In this document: piece after piece, positions 40,151 to 50,077 of the stretch
Layout of the letters: each line of letters opens with the position of its first letter
Position numbering within the stretch: position 1 is the first letter of the stretch
Origin: Acidobacteriota bacterium
GTDB lineage: Bacteria > Acidobacteriota > Terriglobia > Acidiferrales > UBA7541
Reading direction: 5' to 3'
Assembly (NCBI GenBank): GCA_021788095.1
Contig: JAJYLB010000006.1
Span: 1 to 64,000 of the forward strand
Length of the DNA stretch: 64,000 bases
Program-made: the position numbers and the translations under genes
The notes under the pieces: generated by a model
Database searches by the model: none
What the model was told of the DNA's origin: nothing
Seen by the model: only the letters and a program-made list of their open reading frames with translations

Positions 40151-43100
40151 CGCTCCCCATCGCGACCGCACCGGCATACCCGACGCCCAGGGTGGCGTCC
40201 GCCCCGCCCTGGACACCGAATCCGAAACCGGTCCTGCACGGCGCTTGCGGCGTGGCCTGCTGGCCGCCACCGCCGCCAGGGGTGGCGCTCGGGGGAGCGC
40301 CTCCTCCTGAGCACACCCATTCGTAGCCCCATGTGGGCGAATAGCTTTGGGGACCGCCCTTAGGGCCGGCCCCGACGAACCCGATGACTCCCTCCTCCGC
40401 CACACACATACCCCCGCCCGCGGGCGGAGGGGGAGGCGGACACGGATCATCGAAACTCTCTCCGCACGCGCCGGTCGGATCGCTCAGGCTCTCCGGGTTG
40501 TTGATCACGTAGCTGTAGCGGTTTAGCGATTGCGGGTTGCCCAGCCACCCGCCCAGCGGGTGGGCGCTCAGGAACCGGCCGATGCGCGGGTCGTACTCGC
40601 GGGCATAAGCGTAATAGTTTCCCGTCTCCGAATCGAACTCATACCCCGTAAACTTGTACCTCGGCGAGCACGCCGTCGTGTAATCGCTCTCCTGGCCGTA
40701 AGGATAGTAGTCGGCGTTGAAGCAGGTCGCGCCCGAGGAGGTCGTCACCACGCGGGTCGAGCCCAAAGCGTCGGCGAAGTAGTAGTAGACGTTGCCCGAG
40801 CCGTCTTTCCAGGCGATGCGCCGGCCGGCGAAGAAAATGTAATCGCTCTGCATGACCCCGCTCGTGTTCGTTTCCTCGATCACCTGACCCGAGTAGCTGC
40901 GCCAGTAGAGCGTCCCGCTCGACTTCTCGACCCGCAGGCCGTCGCCGTCGTAGGTGTAGTTTACCCCGCCCGCGCTCGTGACCTCGCTCTCGGCGTTGTA
41001 GCTGTAAGTATACGCCCCATCGGCCGTGGCGTTGCCCGCCGCATCGTACCCGTAGCCGACGATGTGATTGCTCGCGTCCACCCCGACGCTCAGGTTCGGC
41101 CCGCTGCACTTGGTCGGACTCATCTGGAGCAGATTGGCCAGGGTGTCGACGCCGAAACTCAGGCCCCAGCAATCCTGGCCGGACATGGCCTGCGTCTGCG
41201 CGGTGAGGATGCGGTCGAGCGGATCGTAGGTCATCGTCTCGTTCCGGCCCGAATCGTTCCCGTTGTTCATCGCGGCCACCGAGCCGTTATTCCCGCTCGG
41301 CAGCGCGAAGCTGTAGGTCAGGCTGAGCGCCGTGCCAGCCGAGCTGGTCGCCTGGACGGACGTCGGCTCGAAGTCGTTGTTGTAACCCCACGTCTCCGTG
41401 ACTCCGGCGAACGTGCCGCCTTGCCCGTGCAGGTCGCTTGCCAGCGACCCGTCCGGCGCGTAGACGGCATTCTGCGCGTAGTTCGTGCCGTCGGAGCCGA
41501 TCGCCGAGAGCGGCCGCTGCGCGTTGCTATAGGTGTAATTGACGACGCGGCCGTCGGGATAGGTGAGCGAGGAGAGCGAGCCGTCGTAATTGTACGCGTA
41601 ACTGTTGGTTTCCGCGACGCTCGAGATCATCTTCCGCTCCGCGACGATGCGACCCATCGCGTCGTAGCTCCACGCCGTCTCGCCCGAGCCATCGCTCATG
41701 CCCGTGCGCCGGCCCTTGCCATTCGCGATCGTAAGCCCATTGTAGCTTGTCTGATCGTAGAAGTAGCTGACCGCCGCCGTCCCGTCCGAATAGCTGACGG
41801 CGGTGAGACGGTGCAGGGCGTCATAGCCGTACGTTGTGGTCACGTTGCGGGCGTCGGTGCGGCTGGCGAGATCGCCATTCGAGTTGTAGCTGAAGGTCGT
41901 CGTCCCCGATTCCGGCGTCGTCACCGAGAGGGCGCGGCCCAGGGTGTCGTACGCGTACGTGCGCGTCTGCGACGCCCCGCCGGCGTCCGTACCGCCGCTC
42001 AGGTTTCCGCTCGAAGGCGATACCGAGAACGACGCAGATGCGAAATCGTTCGAGTCGTAGCTCACCGACGTCGTGAACGGGTAGTTCGTCGAGGAACCGG
42101 TGCTTTTGCTCGTCACGGTCAGCGTGCTGCCGCTCGCCGAGGCGGTAACGGAAGCGCCGCCGTCGTTGTCGATCGCGCTCGCCAAGCCCGAGACGATGGT
42201 GCCCGTCGTGGATCCCTGCTGATAGTTGGTCGAGTCGCCGTGGCCGTTGACCGTCACGGTTACCGTCCCGCTATCGTAGATCGTCCCGCCGCCATCCGAT
42301 CCGCCGCTGAAGTTGCCGCTCGAAGGCGAGGCGGAGAACGAAGGCGAGCTGAAGTCGTTCGTATCGTAGGTGATGGAGACGGAGAACGGATAATTCGTGC
42401 CCGAGCCCGCGGTGCAGGCGGTCAGGGTCAGCGCGCTCCCGCTTACGGCGGCCTTCACGAGCAGTCCGCTGCACCCCGTCCCGATGGCGCTAGATAGCTG
42501 CTGCGCGATCGTTGACGCCGTGTCGCTCTGGCCGTAGCTGTAGCTGGCCTGCTGCTGGCTGTTGACGGTCACCGTTACCGTCCCGTGATCGTAGATCGTC
42601 CCGCCGCCATCCGACCCGCCGCTCAGATTCCCGCCCGAAGGCGAGGCCGAAAACGACGGCGAGGTGAAGTCCGTACTATCGTAAGTGATCGAGACGGAAA
42701 AGGGATAGTTCGTCCCCGAGCCGGTCTGCTTTGCCGTCACAGTCAGCGTGCTGCCGCTCGCCGAGGCGGTCACGTAGGCGCTGCCGTCGTTGTTGATCGC
42801 CGTCGCCACTCCCGAGGCGATGGTGCTTGTCGTGGAACCCTGCTGGTATGGGGCTGAATCGGGGTGCCCGTTCACCGTCACTGTCACCGTCCCGCTGTCG
42901 TAGATCGTTTGCGGCGCCTGGCCTCCCGTCAGGTTCCCGCTCGAAGGAGAGGCCGAGAAAGAGGGCGAGCTGAAATCCGCCGAGTCGTAGGTGATCGCGA
43001 CCGAAAACGGGTAGTCCGCCGTGGAACTCTGGCTGCAGCTTTGCAGGGCCAGCGTGCTGCCGCTCGCCGACGCCTGGACCGTGCCGTTCGGGCAGGGGTT

Positions 43101-46100
43101 GCCGATAGAACTTGCCAGCCGGCTCACGATCGACGAGGCCGTGTCGCCCTGGCCGTAGCTTGTGGAGCCCACCGGGCTGTTGTTGACCGTCACCGTCACC
43201 GTGCCGTGATCGTAGATCGTCGTTGCGTCGGCTCCGCCGCTCAGGTTCCCGCCCGAAGGCGAGGCCGAGAAGGACGGCGAGCTGAAATCGGTCGAGTCGT
43301 AGGTGATCGTCACCGAAAAAGGGTAATTCGCGCCCGAGCCGGTCTGCTTGCTGGTCACGGCGAGCGTGCTGCCGCTGCATGTGGCCGCCACGTAGGCCGA
43401 GCCGTCCCCGCTGATAGCGCTCGCGAGGCCCGAGCAAATGCTGCTCGCCGTCGAGCCCTGGCCGTAGGTCGTTGAGTCCCCGTGGCCGTTGACCGTCACC
43501 GTCACCGTCCCGCTATCGTAGATCGTCGTTCCGTCGGTTCCCCCGGTCATGCTGGACGGCCATTGAACACCGAAGTCGCCCGAGGCGTACGAGGAGCTCA
43601 TGTCGTAGTTCGCGCCCGAGCCAGTCGCCCTGCTGGTCAACGCCACCTTCCATACCCCACTTGTCACGGTGGACGCGTATGCGGTGACCAAGCCGGTGTT
43701 CTGGGCGGCGGTGGCGATGGCCTGCGCCACGCCCAGCCCGTCCGTGTTATCCGCGGAGAAAGGCTGCGAGATCATTCCGATGTAGACCGCGCCGGACTCG
43801 GAACAACCCGTCAAGCAATTCCCGCTGACGTAGATCGTCCCGGTCGATACCGTTCCCCCCGTCGTCTTGCTCTGTTCCGACCCGCTGAAGACAATCGAGA
43901 CCGCCCCCGGCGTCGCCCCCGTCGTCTTGCTCTGTTCCGACCCGCTGAAGGCGATCGACGCTGTAGCGTAAGCGCCGTTGACCTGCTTGCTCTGCTCGGT
44001 CCCGCTGAAGCCGATCGAGACGCTCCCCGCCGTCGCGCCGCTTGCCGGCTTCGATTGCTCGGCGCCCCCGAAGGCGACCGACGCGGCTCCCGGCGTCGCC
44101 CCGCCGCCCCCGCTCTTGCTCTGCTCGCTGCCGCTGAGCGCGAGCGATGCCGTCCCTGGCGAAGCCGCGGAGCCGCCGCCGGCGACTACCCGGACGAGAT
44201 TTCCGTTCGCGTCGTAGGTCGAACACGTGGCCTGCGTCAGGCCGCCGCTGCCGTTCGGCTCGTCAACTTCGATGGTGCGCCCGAGGGCGTCGGTCCACGT
44301 TTCGCGCTTGTCCCCCGCCGCATCGACCGTGAGGGCCGGGTAGCCCAGCTCCGGCGGATTCGGGCAGAGCGGGGCGCTGATTCCGCCATCGCCGGTGAGA
44401 TCGAAGCCGGAGTGCGGATAGTAGGTGCGCGCTACGTCGCCGTCGGGCTGCGCGACGTCCGTGGGCCGCCCCAATGCGTCGTAGGTCGTTGTCGTGGTTC
44501 CGTTCGTGCCCGCGCCCGAGCGGTCGGGATTGGTTACGGCCACCTGAGCATTTGCCGGGTCGTAAGTCGTCGTCACGGTCGTCGCGCCATCAGGATCGCT
44601 GGCGAGAATGCTTTGGTACGGCCGGCCGAGGCCGTCGAGCACGGACTCGTCCTCCCGGCAGCCGCTCGCGCAGCCTGGCGAGGGCGCCGAGTTGGTGATG
44701 CCCGTGTAGGTATCGGTCTCCGTGAGCGAGGGATAGGCGAACGCCTGCCCGCCGCCGCCGGGATAGCCGACTTGGCCCAGCCGCCAGTAGTTCGGATCGC
44801 TGTACGAGTAGCTCGTCGTGCCGCCGTTCGCGTCCCTTATCGACGTCACTACAGCGCCATTGCAGTTCCAGGTCAGGTTCTCCGTCAGTCCCATGGGCCC
44901 GGTGATCAGGGTGGGAAGCAAATTGTTCGACGGGCCGCAGGCACCGTAGCCGTAGGTCGTGCGCTGGCCGTTCACGTCGGTCGCCGTGGCCACCGAACCG
45001 TTCGCGTTGTAGGTCCAGCTCCGGCTGAGGCCGCCGGAAGCCTCCTGCAGGAGATTCCCGTTCGCGTCGTACGTGTTGTCGATCTCGGTGGCGACGACCC
45101 CGCCGCCGTCTTCCACTTTTACGGTGCACGGCCGGTCGAGGACATTCGGGTTCGTAACTCCGCACGAACCTCCCCAGTCATAGGTCGTGAGCGTCTTCCG
45201 AAGGGGCGTCGTGGGCGGCGGGCCGCTGCCGTAGCCGTAGTCGTCTTCCTGCGCGACCAAGCCGATGGTGTTGTAATCGATGACGGTTTCGGACACCAGG
45301 GAGCCGGAACCCAGCCAGCGCGTGGTGTACGTCGACTGCCCGTAGATGGGCGCCGTGACGGTCGCGCCGGCGCATGGGTACGTGGCGCCGTTGTAACAGG
45401 TGTCCACGCGGAAGTCGGCCCCGTCGGTCCCGCTGACGTTCCGCTCGTACTCGTATCCGTCCTCAAAATCCACCGTCGTATCGTTCCCCTTCGGGTCAGT
45501 GACGGTCGTTGACCAGTGCGCCGGGTTGTTTATGTCTTCCTCGTGGTCGTAGCTCCACGCTCCGCCGTCCGGGCTCACCGTGCGGGTGAGGATCGCCGCG
45601 CTGCCGTCGGCGCAGGTGATCTCATCGCCGCCGCCGCTGTACGTGTAGGTGATCGAGCCCCCGGTTGGCAGCGTGATCTCGGAGATCCGCCCCGTCACGT
45701 CGCCCGAGTAGCCGGGCGTCCCCTCGTAGCTGAAGGTGTACTTCGACCCGTCCGGCAAATCGATTTCGGAGACCAGGTACTCCGTCGTGGGCCCAAACTC
45801 ACCGACGCCGCTGCAGCCGAAGTTCGTGCGGACCGTATTCTGGGTGTACTTCACCGTATACGACGCGTTGCTCCCGGAGGGTCCCGGGTAGCTGAGCGTC
45901 GTGTCGCCGGGCTCCGCGCCCGAGACAGTGAGTTCGGCGACACCCAGCGTGTCCGTGAACGTCCCATTATTGTCGGACATCACGTTGCCGTTGCGGTCCG
46001 TCTCCGACCAATACGTGCCGCCCGACGTCCCGATCGGCGCATCGACCCTCGTCCCGTCCCGCGTCGTCACGTAGGCAGAGACCTCCCCGTTGTCCTCGGG

Positions 46101-46709
46101 CGTGACGTTGAGCGTGAGCCCCGATCCGTCGGTCGCTATTGCGGACGCCGACGGTGGGTTTGCCCCGGCCGGCGGGCACCGCCCGCCACCGATCCCATAC
46201 TGGAAGTCGATGTACTCCAGCGCGCTGAAGTTAAACGAATGCTGCGTGCCGTTCGGGTCGACGTACTGGAAATTCGGTCGCAAGTAGGCGTAGTCCCATT
46301 CGGTGTACGGCTCGTAGAAGCCGATTCTGTCAAAGCATCTGCCTCCCGTCAGCTCGCTGGGCTGGTACCGGATGAACGGCGCGCCCTGCGGTTCGAGGCC
46401 CTGCCAGCCCCAGTAGTCGTAGCTCGAACCGGCCGTCACGGGCGTCCACACCACGCTGCTGCCCGAGGCTCCCGGATACCAAATCGAGCTTCCGTAGGTC
46501 AGCGCGTAGCCGAACGGCAAACCACGCCCGGCCTTGTTCACGATGGGGATCGTGAGCTGCACGTTGTTGTCGGCCAAGTTCACGACGTCCGGGCCGCCGC
46601 CGAAGCTGGTGAATGGCGGCGTGCCCGTCGCCACCTGTGCCGAGGATTTCGTCGCTCCACACCCGAGCGCAAAGAGAACCAGGATCATCCCCGCCCGGCA
46701 TCGCGTCAT
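40110..46709 (-). CDS. Rhs/YD-repeat giant protein
   Basis: 2,199 residues in the present frame. A signal peptide (AGMILVLFALGCGATKSSAQ) indicates export. Then come beta-rich YD repeats (YTYSGGGDEITCADG, SWTYNANGSVATATDVNGQR), an unusual inserted repeat block, more YD repeats (YGYDALHRLTAVSYSDG, YDGDGLRVEK) and the Rhs core end FTGYEFDSETGNYYAYAREY, DPRIGRFLSAHPLGG. The tip after this is Gly/Pro-rich and ends early through a probable frameshift. Rhs shells encapsulate toxins; the toxin here is not identified. It lies 28 bases after a secreted-protein gene. Confidence 0.9.
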   Translation of the reverse strand: MTRCRAGMILVLFALGCGATKSSAQVATGTPPFTSFGGGPDVVNLADNNVQLTIPIVNKAGRGLPFGYALTYGSSIWYPGASGSSVVWTPVTAGSSYDYWGWQGLEPQGAPFIRYQPSELTGGRCFDRIGFYEPYTEWDYAYLRPNFQYVDPNGTQHSFNFSALEYIDFQYGIGGGRCPPAGANPPSASAIATDGSGLTLNVTPEDNGEVSAYVTTRDGTRVDAPIGTSGGTYWSETDRNGNVMSDNNGTFTDTLGVAELTVSGAEPGDTTLSYPGPSGSNASYTVKYTQNTVRTNFGCSGVGEFGPTTEYLVSEIDLPDGSKYTFSYEGTPGYSGDVTGRISEITLPTGGSITYTYSGGGDEITCADGSAAILTRTVSPDGGAWSYDHEEDINNPAHWSTTVTDPKGNDTTVDFEDGYEYERNVSGTDGADFRVDTCYNGATYPCAGATVTAPIYGQSTYTTRWLGSGSLVSETVIDYNTIGLVAQEDDYGYGSGPPPTTPLRKTLTTYDWGGSCGVTNPNVLDRPCTVKVEDGGGVVATEIDNTYDANGNLLQEASGGLSRSWTYNANGSVATATDVNGQRTTYGYGACGPSNNLLPTLITGPMGLTENLTWNCNGAVVTSIRDANGGTTSYSYSDPNYWRLGQVGYPGGGGQAFAYPSLTETDTYTGITNSAPSPGCASGCREDESVLDGLGRPYQSILASDPDGATTVTTTYDPANAQVAVTNPDRSGAGTNGTTTTTYDALGRPTDVAQPDGDVARTYYPHSGFDLTGDGGISAPLCPNPPELGYPALTVDAAGDKRETWTDALGRTIEVDEPNGSGGLTQATCSTYDANGNLVRVVAGGGSAASPGTASLALSGSEQSKSGGGGATPGAASVAFGGAEQSKPASGATAGSVSIGFSGTEQSKQVNGAYATASIAFSGSEQSKTTGATPGAVSIVFSGSEQSKTTGGTVSTGTIYVSGNCLTGCSESGAVYIGMISQPFSADNTDGLGVAQAIATAAQNTGLVTAYASTVTSGVWKVALTSRATGSGANYDMSSSYASGDFGVQWPSSMTGGTDGTTIYDSGTVTVTVNGHGDSTTYGQGSTASSICSGLASAISGDGSAYVAATCSGSTLAVTSKQTGSGANYPFSVTITYDSTDFSSPSFSASPSGGNLSGGADATTIYDHGTVTVTVNNSPVGSTSYGQGDTASSIVSRLASSIGNPCPNGTVQASASGSTLALQSCSQSSTADYPFSVAITYDSADFSSPSFSASPSSGNLTGGQAPQTIYDSGTVTVTVNGHPDSAPYQQGSTTSTIASGVATAINNDGSAYVTASASGSTLTVTAKQTGSGTNYPFSVSITYDSTDFTSPSFSASPSGGNLSGGSDGGGTIYDHGTVTVTVNSQQQASYSYGQSDTASTIAQQLSSAIGTGCSGLLVKAAVSGSALTLTACTAGSGTNYPFSVSITYDTNDFSSPSFSASPSSGNFSGGSDGGGTIYDSGTVTVTVNGHGDSTNYQQGSTTGTIVSGLASAIDNDGGASVTASASGSTLTVTSKSTGSSTNYPFTTSVSYDSNDFASASFSVSPSSGNLSGGTDAGGASQTRTYAYDTLGRALSVTTPESGTTTFSYNSNGDLASRTDARNVTTTYGYDALHRLTAVSYSDGTAAVSYFYDQTSYNGLTIANGKGRRTGMSDGSGETAWSYDAMGRIVAERKMISSVAETNSYAYNYDGSLSSLTYPDGRVVNYTYSNAQRPLSAIGSDGTNYAQNAVYAPDGSLASDLHGQGGTFAGVTETWGYNNDFEPTSVQATSSAGTALSLTYSFALPSGNNGSVAAMNNGNDSGRNETMTYDPLDRILTAQTQAMSGQDCWGLSFGVDTLANLLQMSPTKCSGPNLSVGVDASNHIVGYGYDAAGNATADGAYTYSYNAESEVTSAGGVNYTYDGDGLRVEKSSGTLYWRSYSGQVIEETNTSGVMQSDYIFFAGRRIAWKDGSGNVYYYFADALGSTRVVTTSSGATCFNADYYPYGQESDYTTACSPRYKFTGYEFDSETGNYYAYAREYDPRIGRFLSAHPLGGWLGNPQSLNRYSYVINNPESLSDPTGACGESFDDPCPPPPPPAGGGMCVAEEGVIGFVGAGPKGGPQSYSPTWGYEWVCSGGGAPPSATPGGGGGQQATPQAPCRTGFGFGVQGGADATLGVGYAGAVAMGSGAARAFSRAAATA
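41975..43840 (-). repeat. Six tandem ~100-residue repeats inside the Rhs gene
   Basis: The protein repeats a unit of about 100 residues six times, each with SGTVTVTVNGH, a YGQGSTASSI-like helix, SGSTLTVTSKQTGSGTNYPF and SPSFSASPSGGNLSGG, and most ending in TIYD. Adjacent units alternate between SGTVTV and HGTVTV starts. The first unit is the most diverged. The unit resembles a secreted beta-sandwich with a short helix. Confidence 0.85.
43860..44160 (-). repeat. Five short ...SGSEQSK repeats in the Rhs gene
   Basis: Five units of about 18-20 residues end in SGSEQSK, GGAEQSK or SGTEQSK, separated by Gly/Ala-rich linkers (ATPGAVSIVFSGSEQSK and similar). They precede the 100-residue repeats and follow the first YD-repeat block. 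Confidence 0.85.
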
Positions 46710-46737
46710 GTGTGTACCCCTGAACGTTTGCGCCGCC

Positions 46738-47568
46738 TCATTGCAACGACAGGCTGGCGGATGTCAATCCCGTGTCGAGCTGAGCCGAGCTCACCTGGAT
46801 ATCGAGAGAGAGCGAGTCGTCAATATATTTTCGGATTTCAGAGGGAACCATCGCCACACCCTGCTTCGCGTAACTGAGGTATCGGACCTCCACCGGCAGA
46901 TTCACCAGCGCGTTCTTGTCCAGGTGCGTGTCGAAATCGAGGGCCAGGGGCAGGCTCGTCGTGGCGTCGAGGTAAAGATCCATCTGCCCGAGCGTCTGGT
47001 TCAGGCCGGCCACGCTAGTCGGAGAAATGAGCAGGTAGGAATAGATTCGGATATCGTTCGCGGCCACTCCGTTTCTCGTCGCCGCGCCCGCGTAGAGGAT
47101 CCCGTAGGACGCGGTCGACAACGCTCTCTCGATGAGCAGCGCAGGATAGAACCACGTGGGATCCGTGGCGAGGTTGTGAAAGGCGACGGGGTGCGGTGCG
47201 CCGCTCGACTCCTCCCAGGTGCCAGCGGGCGTAGCGGCTGTAAGGTCGCGCGACTCCTCGAGGGTACCCGAGGGTAGATCGAACTCCGTCAGGCTCGCGC
47301 CGGCTGCGGTGCCTTTGAGCGTCGCCGTGCCCGACTCATCGAGCGAGCCCGCTACCCGTCGCACGGTTCCATTCAGCGTTACGTCGGTAACGGCTGTGGA
47401 TTGCCCGCCGGTTACCGAGGCCGCCGCCGTCATCGCCGCCAGGGCGCCCCGCAGCAGGGAGACGGCTTGCGCGTCCCGCTCGGGCGGAGGTAGGGTCGGG
47501 GTCTGGGCAGCGGAAGGAATGCTGAGAAAAAAGAGAACCGAGAAGAGAAAGAACAGGCGCAGCCGCAT
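46738..47568 (-). CDS. Secreted protein upstream of the Rhs gene
   Basis: 276 residues with a signal peptide (RLRLFFLFSVLFFLSIPSAA). The mature region contains VTDVTLNGTVRRVAGSLDES, a run of beta strands, and RYLSYAKQGVAMVPSEIRKY, resembling lipoprotein-localisation-like folds that measure a surface (LolA/LppX style). No family is certain. It sits 28 bases before the Rhs start in the same direction, so it may assist Rhs export or anchoring. A TTGACA on this strand at 47718-47723 may be its -35 box. Confidence 0.7.
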   Translation of the reverse strand: MRLRLFFLFSVLFFLSIPSAAQTPTLPPPERDAQAVSLLRGALAAMTAAASVTGGQSTAVTDVTLNGTVRRVAGSLDESGTATLKGTAAGASLTEFDLPSGTLEESRDLTAATPAGTWEESSGAPHPVAFHNLATDPTWFYPALLIERALSTASYGILYAGAATRNGVAANDIRIYSYLLISPTSVAGLNQTLGQMDLYLDATTSLPLALDFDTHLDKNALVNLPVEVRYLSYAKQGVAMVPSEIRKYIDDSLSLDIQVSSAQLDTGLTSASLSLQ

Positions 47569-47823
47569 GGCGAAACGCCTCCATCGGGAAGCGCATCTTG
47601 CCGCGGCGCGGGCGGGAGTTTCAAGCGAACCCGCGCGTCTGTCGAACTACAGCGCAGGGCCGAAAGCTAAAGCAACTACTACCTGCGGGATTTCTACGCT
47701 TCCCCCCCTGCCGGCTGTCAAGCATTATTATTTTTCGTATTATTTTTCGCGATTCGCCACCACGGCCCGCTTCCGCGATAATCTATGACCGCCCTCGAAG
47801 AGCCAAATCGGAAGGAGCAAGGC

Positions 47824-48840
47824 ATGAGAAAACTGTGCGGAATCATCTGGATGATGCTCGTGGGGGCCGGTGTGGCGCTGGCAACTTCCCAGCCCCCGTT
47901 GAAGCTCGTCGCCAAGTACAAGATGCCCGCCGGGGTCAAGGGACGCTTCGACCATCTGGGAGTGGACCTACGTGGCAACCGGCTGTTCGCGGCGGCCGAG
48001 AGCGCTCACCAGGTTCTCGTCTTCAACCTGCGAACGGGTAAGTATCTGCGGTCGATTCCCAAGATACAGATTCCCCACGCCATTTTCGTGCGCGGGGATT
48101 TGGATCGCATCTACGTTACCGACGGCGGCGCCGGCGAAGTCAAGATCTTCGACGGCAAGACGTATCGCTTGATCCAATCCGTGAAACTCAAAGTGGATTC
48201 CGACTCGATTGGGTACGACCCCGCGTCTCACGATCTCTATGTCGACAACGGCGGCGGAGACGCTCACGAGCCGTATTCCATGTTGAGCGCGGTCGACACC
48301 ACACGCGGGACAAAAGCCGCCGATATCCGCATCGACGGCGACACGCTGGAAGCGATGGCGCTCGCCAAATCTTCCCCACTCCTATATGTGAACAATCCCG
48401 CGAAGAATCTCATGGACGTCGTGAACCGTGACACGGGGAAGGTGACGGCCACCTGGCCCGTGACCCTCTGCAAACGCAACGTCGCCCTGGCTCTCGACGA
48501 GCCGGCGAATCGGTTGTTTACCGCCTGCCGCAGCGGCGCGAACGTCGCTTTCAACACCGAAAACGGCAAGGAATTGAAGTCCATGCCTATCCCCCAGGGC
48601 GTGGACGACCTCGTATTCGATTCAGGGGCCAAGCGCCTTTACGCCGCTTGCGCGGGCAATGGAGGCGGGGTGGCCGTCTTCCAGGCGGACAGCCCCGACC
48701 AGTACACCTCCCTGGGCGTTGTGCCCACGGCACAGGGAGCCAAAAACGAAGTGCTCGTGCCGCAGATGCACCGGCTCTTCGTCATCGTCCCGCCCACAGC
48801 GTCCGCGCCGGGCGAGATCTACGTTTATGAAGTGCAATAA
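47824..48840 (+). CDS. Secreted YncE-like beta-propeller protein
   Basis: 338 residues from the ATG at 47824, behind AAGGAGCAAGGC. A signal peptide (GIIWMMLVGAGVALATS) is followed by seven-bladed propeller repeats of the YVTN/YncE type (FDHLGVDLRGNRLFAAAESA, DLDRIYVTDGGAGEVKIFDG, VALALDEPANRLFTACRS, DDLVFDSGAKRLYAACAGN). Such proteins bind ligands or partners in the periplasm; the substrate is unknown. A possible promoter is TCGCCA-17-GATAAT (47754-47782). Confidence 0.88.
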   Translation: MRKLCGIIWMMLVGAGVALATSQPPLKLVAKYKMPAGVKGRFDHLGVDLRGNRLFAAAESAHQVLVFNLRTGKYLRSIPKIQIPHAIFVRGDLDRIYVTDGGAGEVKIFDGKTYRLIQSVKLKVDSDSIGYDPASHDLYVDNGGGDAHEPYSMLSAVDTTRGTKAADIRIDGDTLEAMALAKSSPLLYVNNPAKNLMDVVNRDTGKVTATWPVTLCKRNVALALDEPANRLFTACRSGANVAFNTENGKELKSMPIPQGVDDLVFDSGAKRLYAACAGNGGGVAVFQADSPDQYTSLGVVPTAQGAKNEVLVPQMHRLFVIVPPTASAPGEIYVYEVQ

Positions 48841-49449
48841 ATTTCATCCTGGGCGGATACGCACGTAAGGGATGTCAAGCCGTGGCGGACTTCCCAGCAC
48901 CGGGGTATTCCTATCGGCATCGAGAAGTGCTAAGATCATCCCAGCGTTCGAGACGCTCTAGTCTCCATGAGGATCCACGATGGCCGCGAGTGACGCATTT
49001 CCGGCGTTTTACTTTTCCCTCAGCGCTCTCGCGCCGGCTCGCTCTGCGCGGCTGTCCCTCTCGAGGAATGGCTCGTATCCTAACCGTCTACCAAACGGAG
49101 ACGGGCACGATCAGGGCAACGATTCCACCCACCCGGACTTGCGCCGTGACCGCCCAGAAATAGGTCACGGCCGCGATCAACGATTAGCTGCCCAACCCAC
49201 TTCTCCCCGCCCTCAACTGCCGCGCTTGAACTGCCGCGAAGCGGCGTGGCGTTGTGGCGCCCTCCGAAAGAAGACAAGTCCGCCGAAGAAGTCCTGAACC
49301 CGCCCGACGGTCGCTTCACAGGGCCCCGGGTCGTTTCGGCGATTACTCTTTTTCGCGCACTTTCCGAAGCCGTCGCAATTTCCAGGGCCGTATTCCAGGC
49401 CATCACGTCCCCCAAGGCAGAGCAGGCTAGTGGGAGAAGGGAGGCAAGG
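48841..49449. other. 609-base gap, no supported gene
   Basis: Open frames here lack start signals, domains and coding-like composition. A few short G/C-rich inverted stretches occur (for example GCCGCGAAGCGGC near 49226). I see nothing else. Confidence 0.5.
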
Positions 49450-49929
49450 ATGAATGGCGAGGAACTGAGGGTTCTGTTGATCGCGGAAAGCCCTGGGAGC
49501 CTATCCGTGACGATCCGCAGGCTGGAAGGGAGCGGCTGCCGGTGCAGCGTCGCCCGGTCTTACGGCGAAGCCCGCTTCCTGGCGCAAACCGAAACTTTCG
49601 AACTGGTTCTGGGCGCGATTCCACCGCGAGGAAACGCCTTGTCCTCCTTGATCGAAGCGTTGGCCGGTACCCAGGCAAACCTGTTCTACGCCTACCAGGT
49701 CGAGGATGGCTGCTGGTGGCTTCCCGCATTCCGCAACGGAGCGCGTTGCCTTGGCGCTCCCGCTTTCCGGCCGGCGGAGTTCGCTGCCATGCTGGAACGC
49801 CTCCTCGAAGAAATCCGGGAAGGCCAAGCAGCCAAATCGCCAGCGCCGGTTTCCACGCGCGCCTCCGCCGACGAGGGATCGAGGCGGCACAGGAAAGCGC
49901 CAAGGGAGGCGCTTTCCGCGGCGTCTTGA
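49450..49929 (+). CDS. Degenerate response-regulator receiver protein
   Basis: 159 residues from the ATG at 49450, which follows GGGAGGCAAGG. The fold pattern is REC-like (LRVLLIAESPGSLSVTIRRL, SVARSYGEARFLAQTE, FELVLGAIPPRGNALSSLIE, NLFYAYQVEDG, RPAEFAAMLERLLEEI). The phosphoacceptor Asp expected after FELVL is replaced by Gly, and the acidic pocket is missing, so phosphorylation by the usual route is unlikely. There is no output domain. It is convergent with the kinase gene. Confidence 0.65.
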   Translation: MNGEELRVLLIAESPGSLSVTIRRLEGSGCRCSVARSYGEARFLAQTETFELVLGAIPPRGNALSSLIEALAGTQANLFYAYQVEDGCWWLPAFRNGARCLGAPAFRPAEFAAMLERLLEEIREGQAAKSPAPVSTRASADEGSRRHRKAPREALSAAS

Positions 49930-50077
49930 TCGAGGAGACCCTGGCCGACAACAAGACCGCCAAGCCATCGGGCTTCGCAAGCTGATTTACCGCGTTCGAA
50001 CTTACGCAGGTCGCCGCTTGCGGGACGGCCCGGTCCGGCGGACTTGGCCCACCCGCATCGGCGCGGCCAGCGAGCTT

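Noticed and set aside
41975-43840. Possible CRISPR array, because of repeated DNA units
   Set aside because: Units are ~310 bp, coding, imperfect and in frame within the Rhs gene; there are no short repeats with unique spacers and no cas genes.
40530-46877. Long plus-strand frames with up to 676 codons opposite the Rhs gene
   Set aside because: They are Arg/Val-rich mirror frames of the GC-rich repetitive Rhs gene and carry no domains.
48841-49449. Small gene in the gap
   Set aside because: Frames have no ribosome site linked to a plausible start and no recognisable protein.
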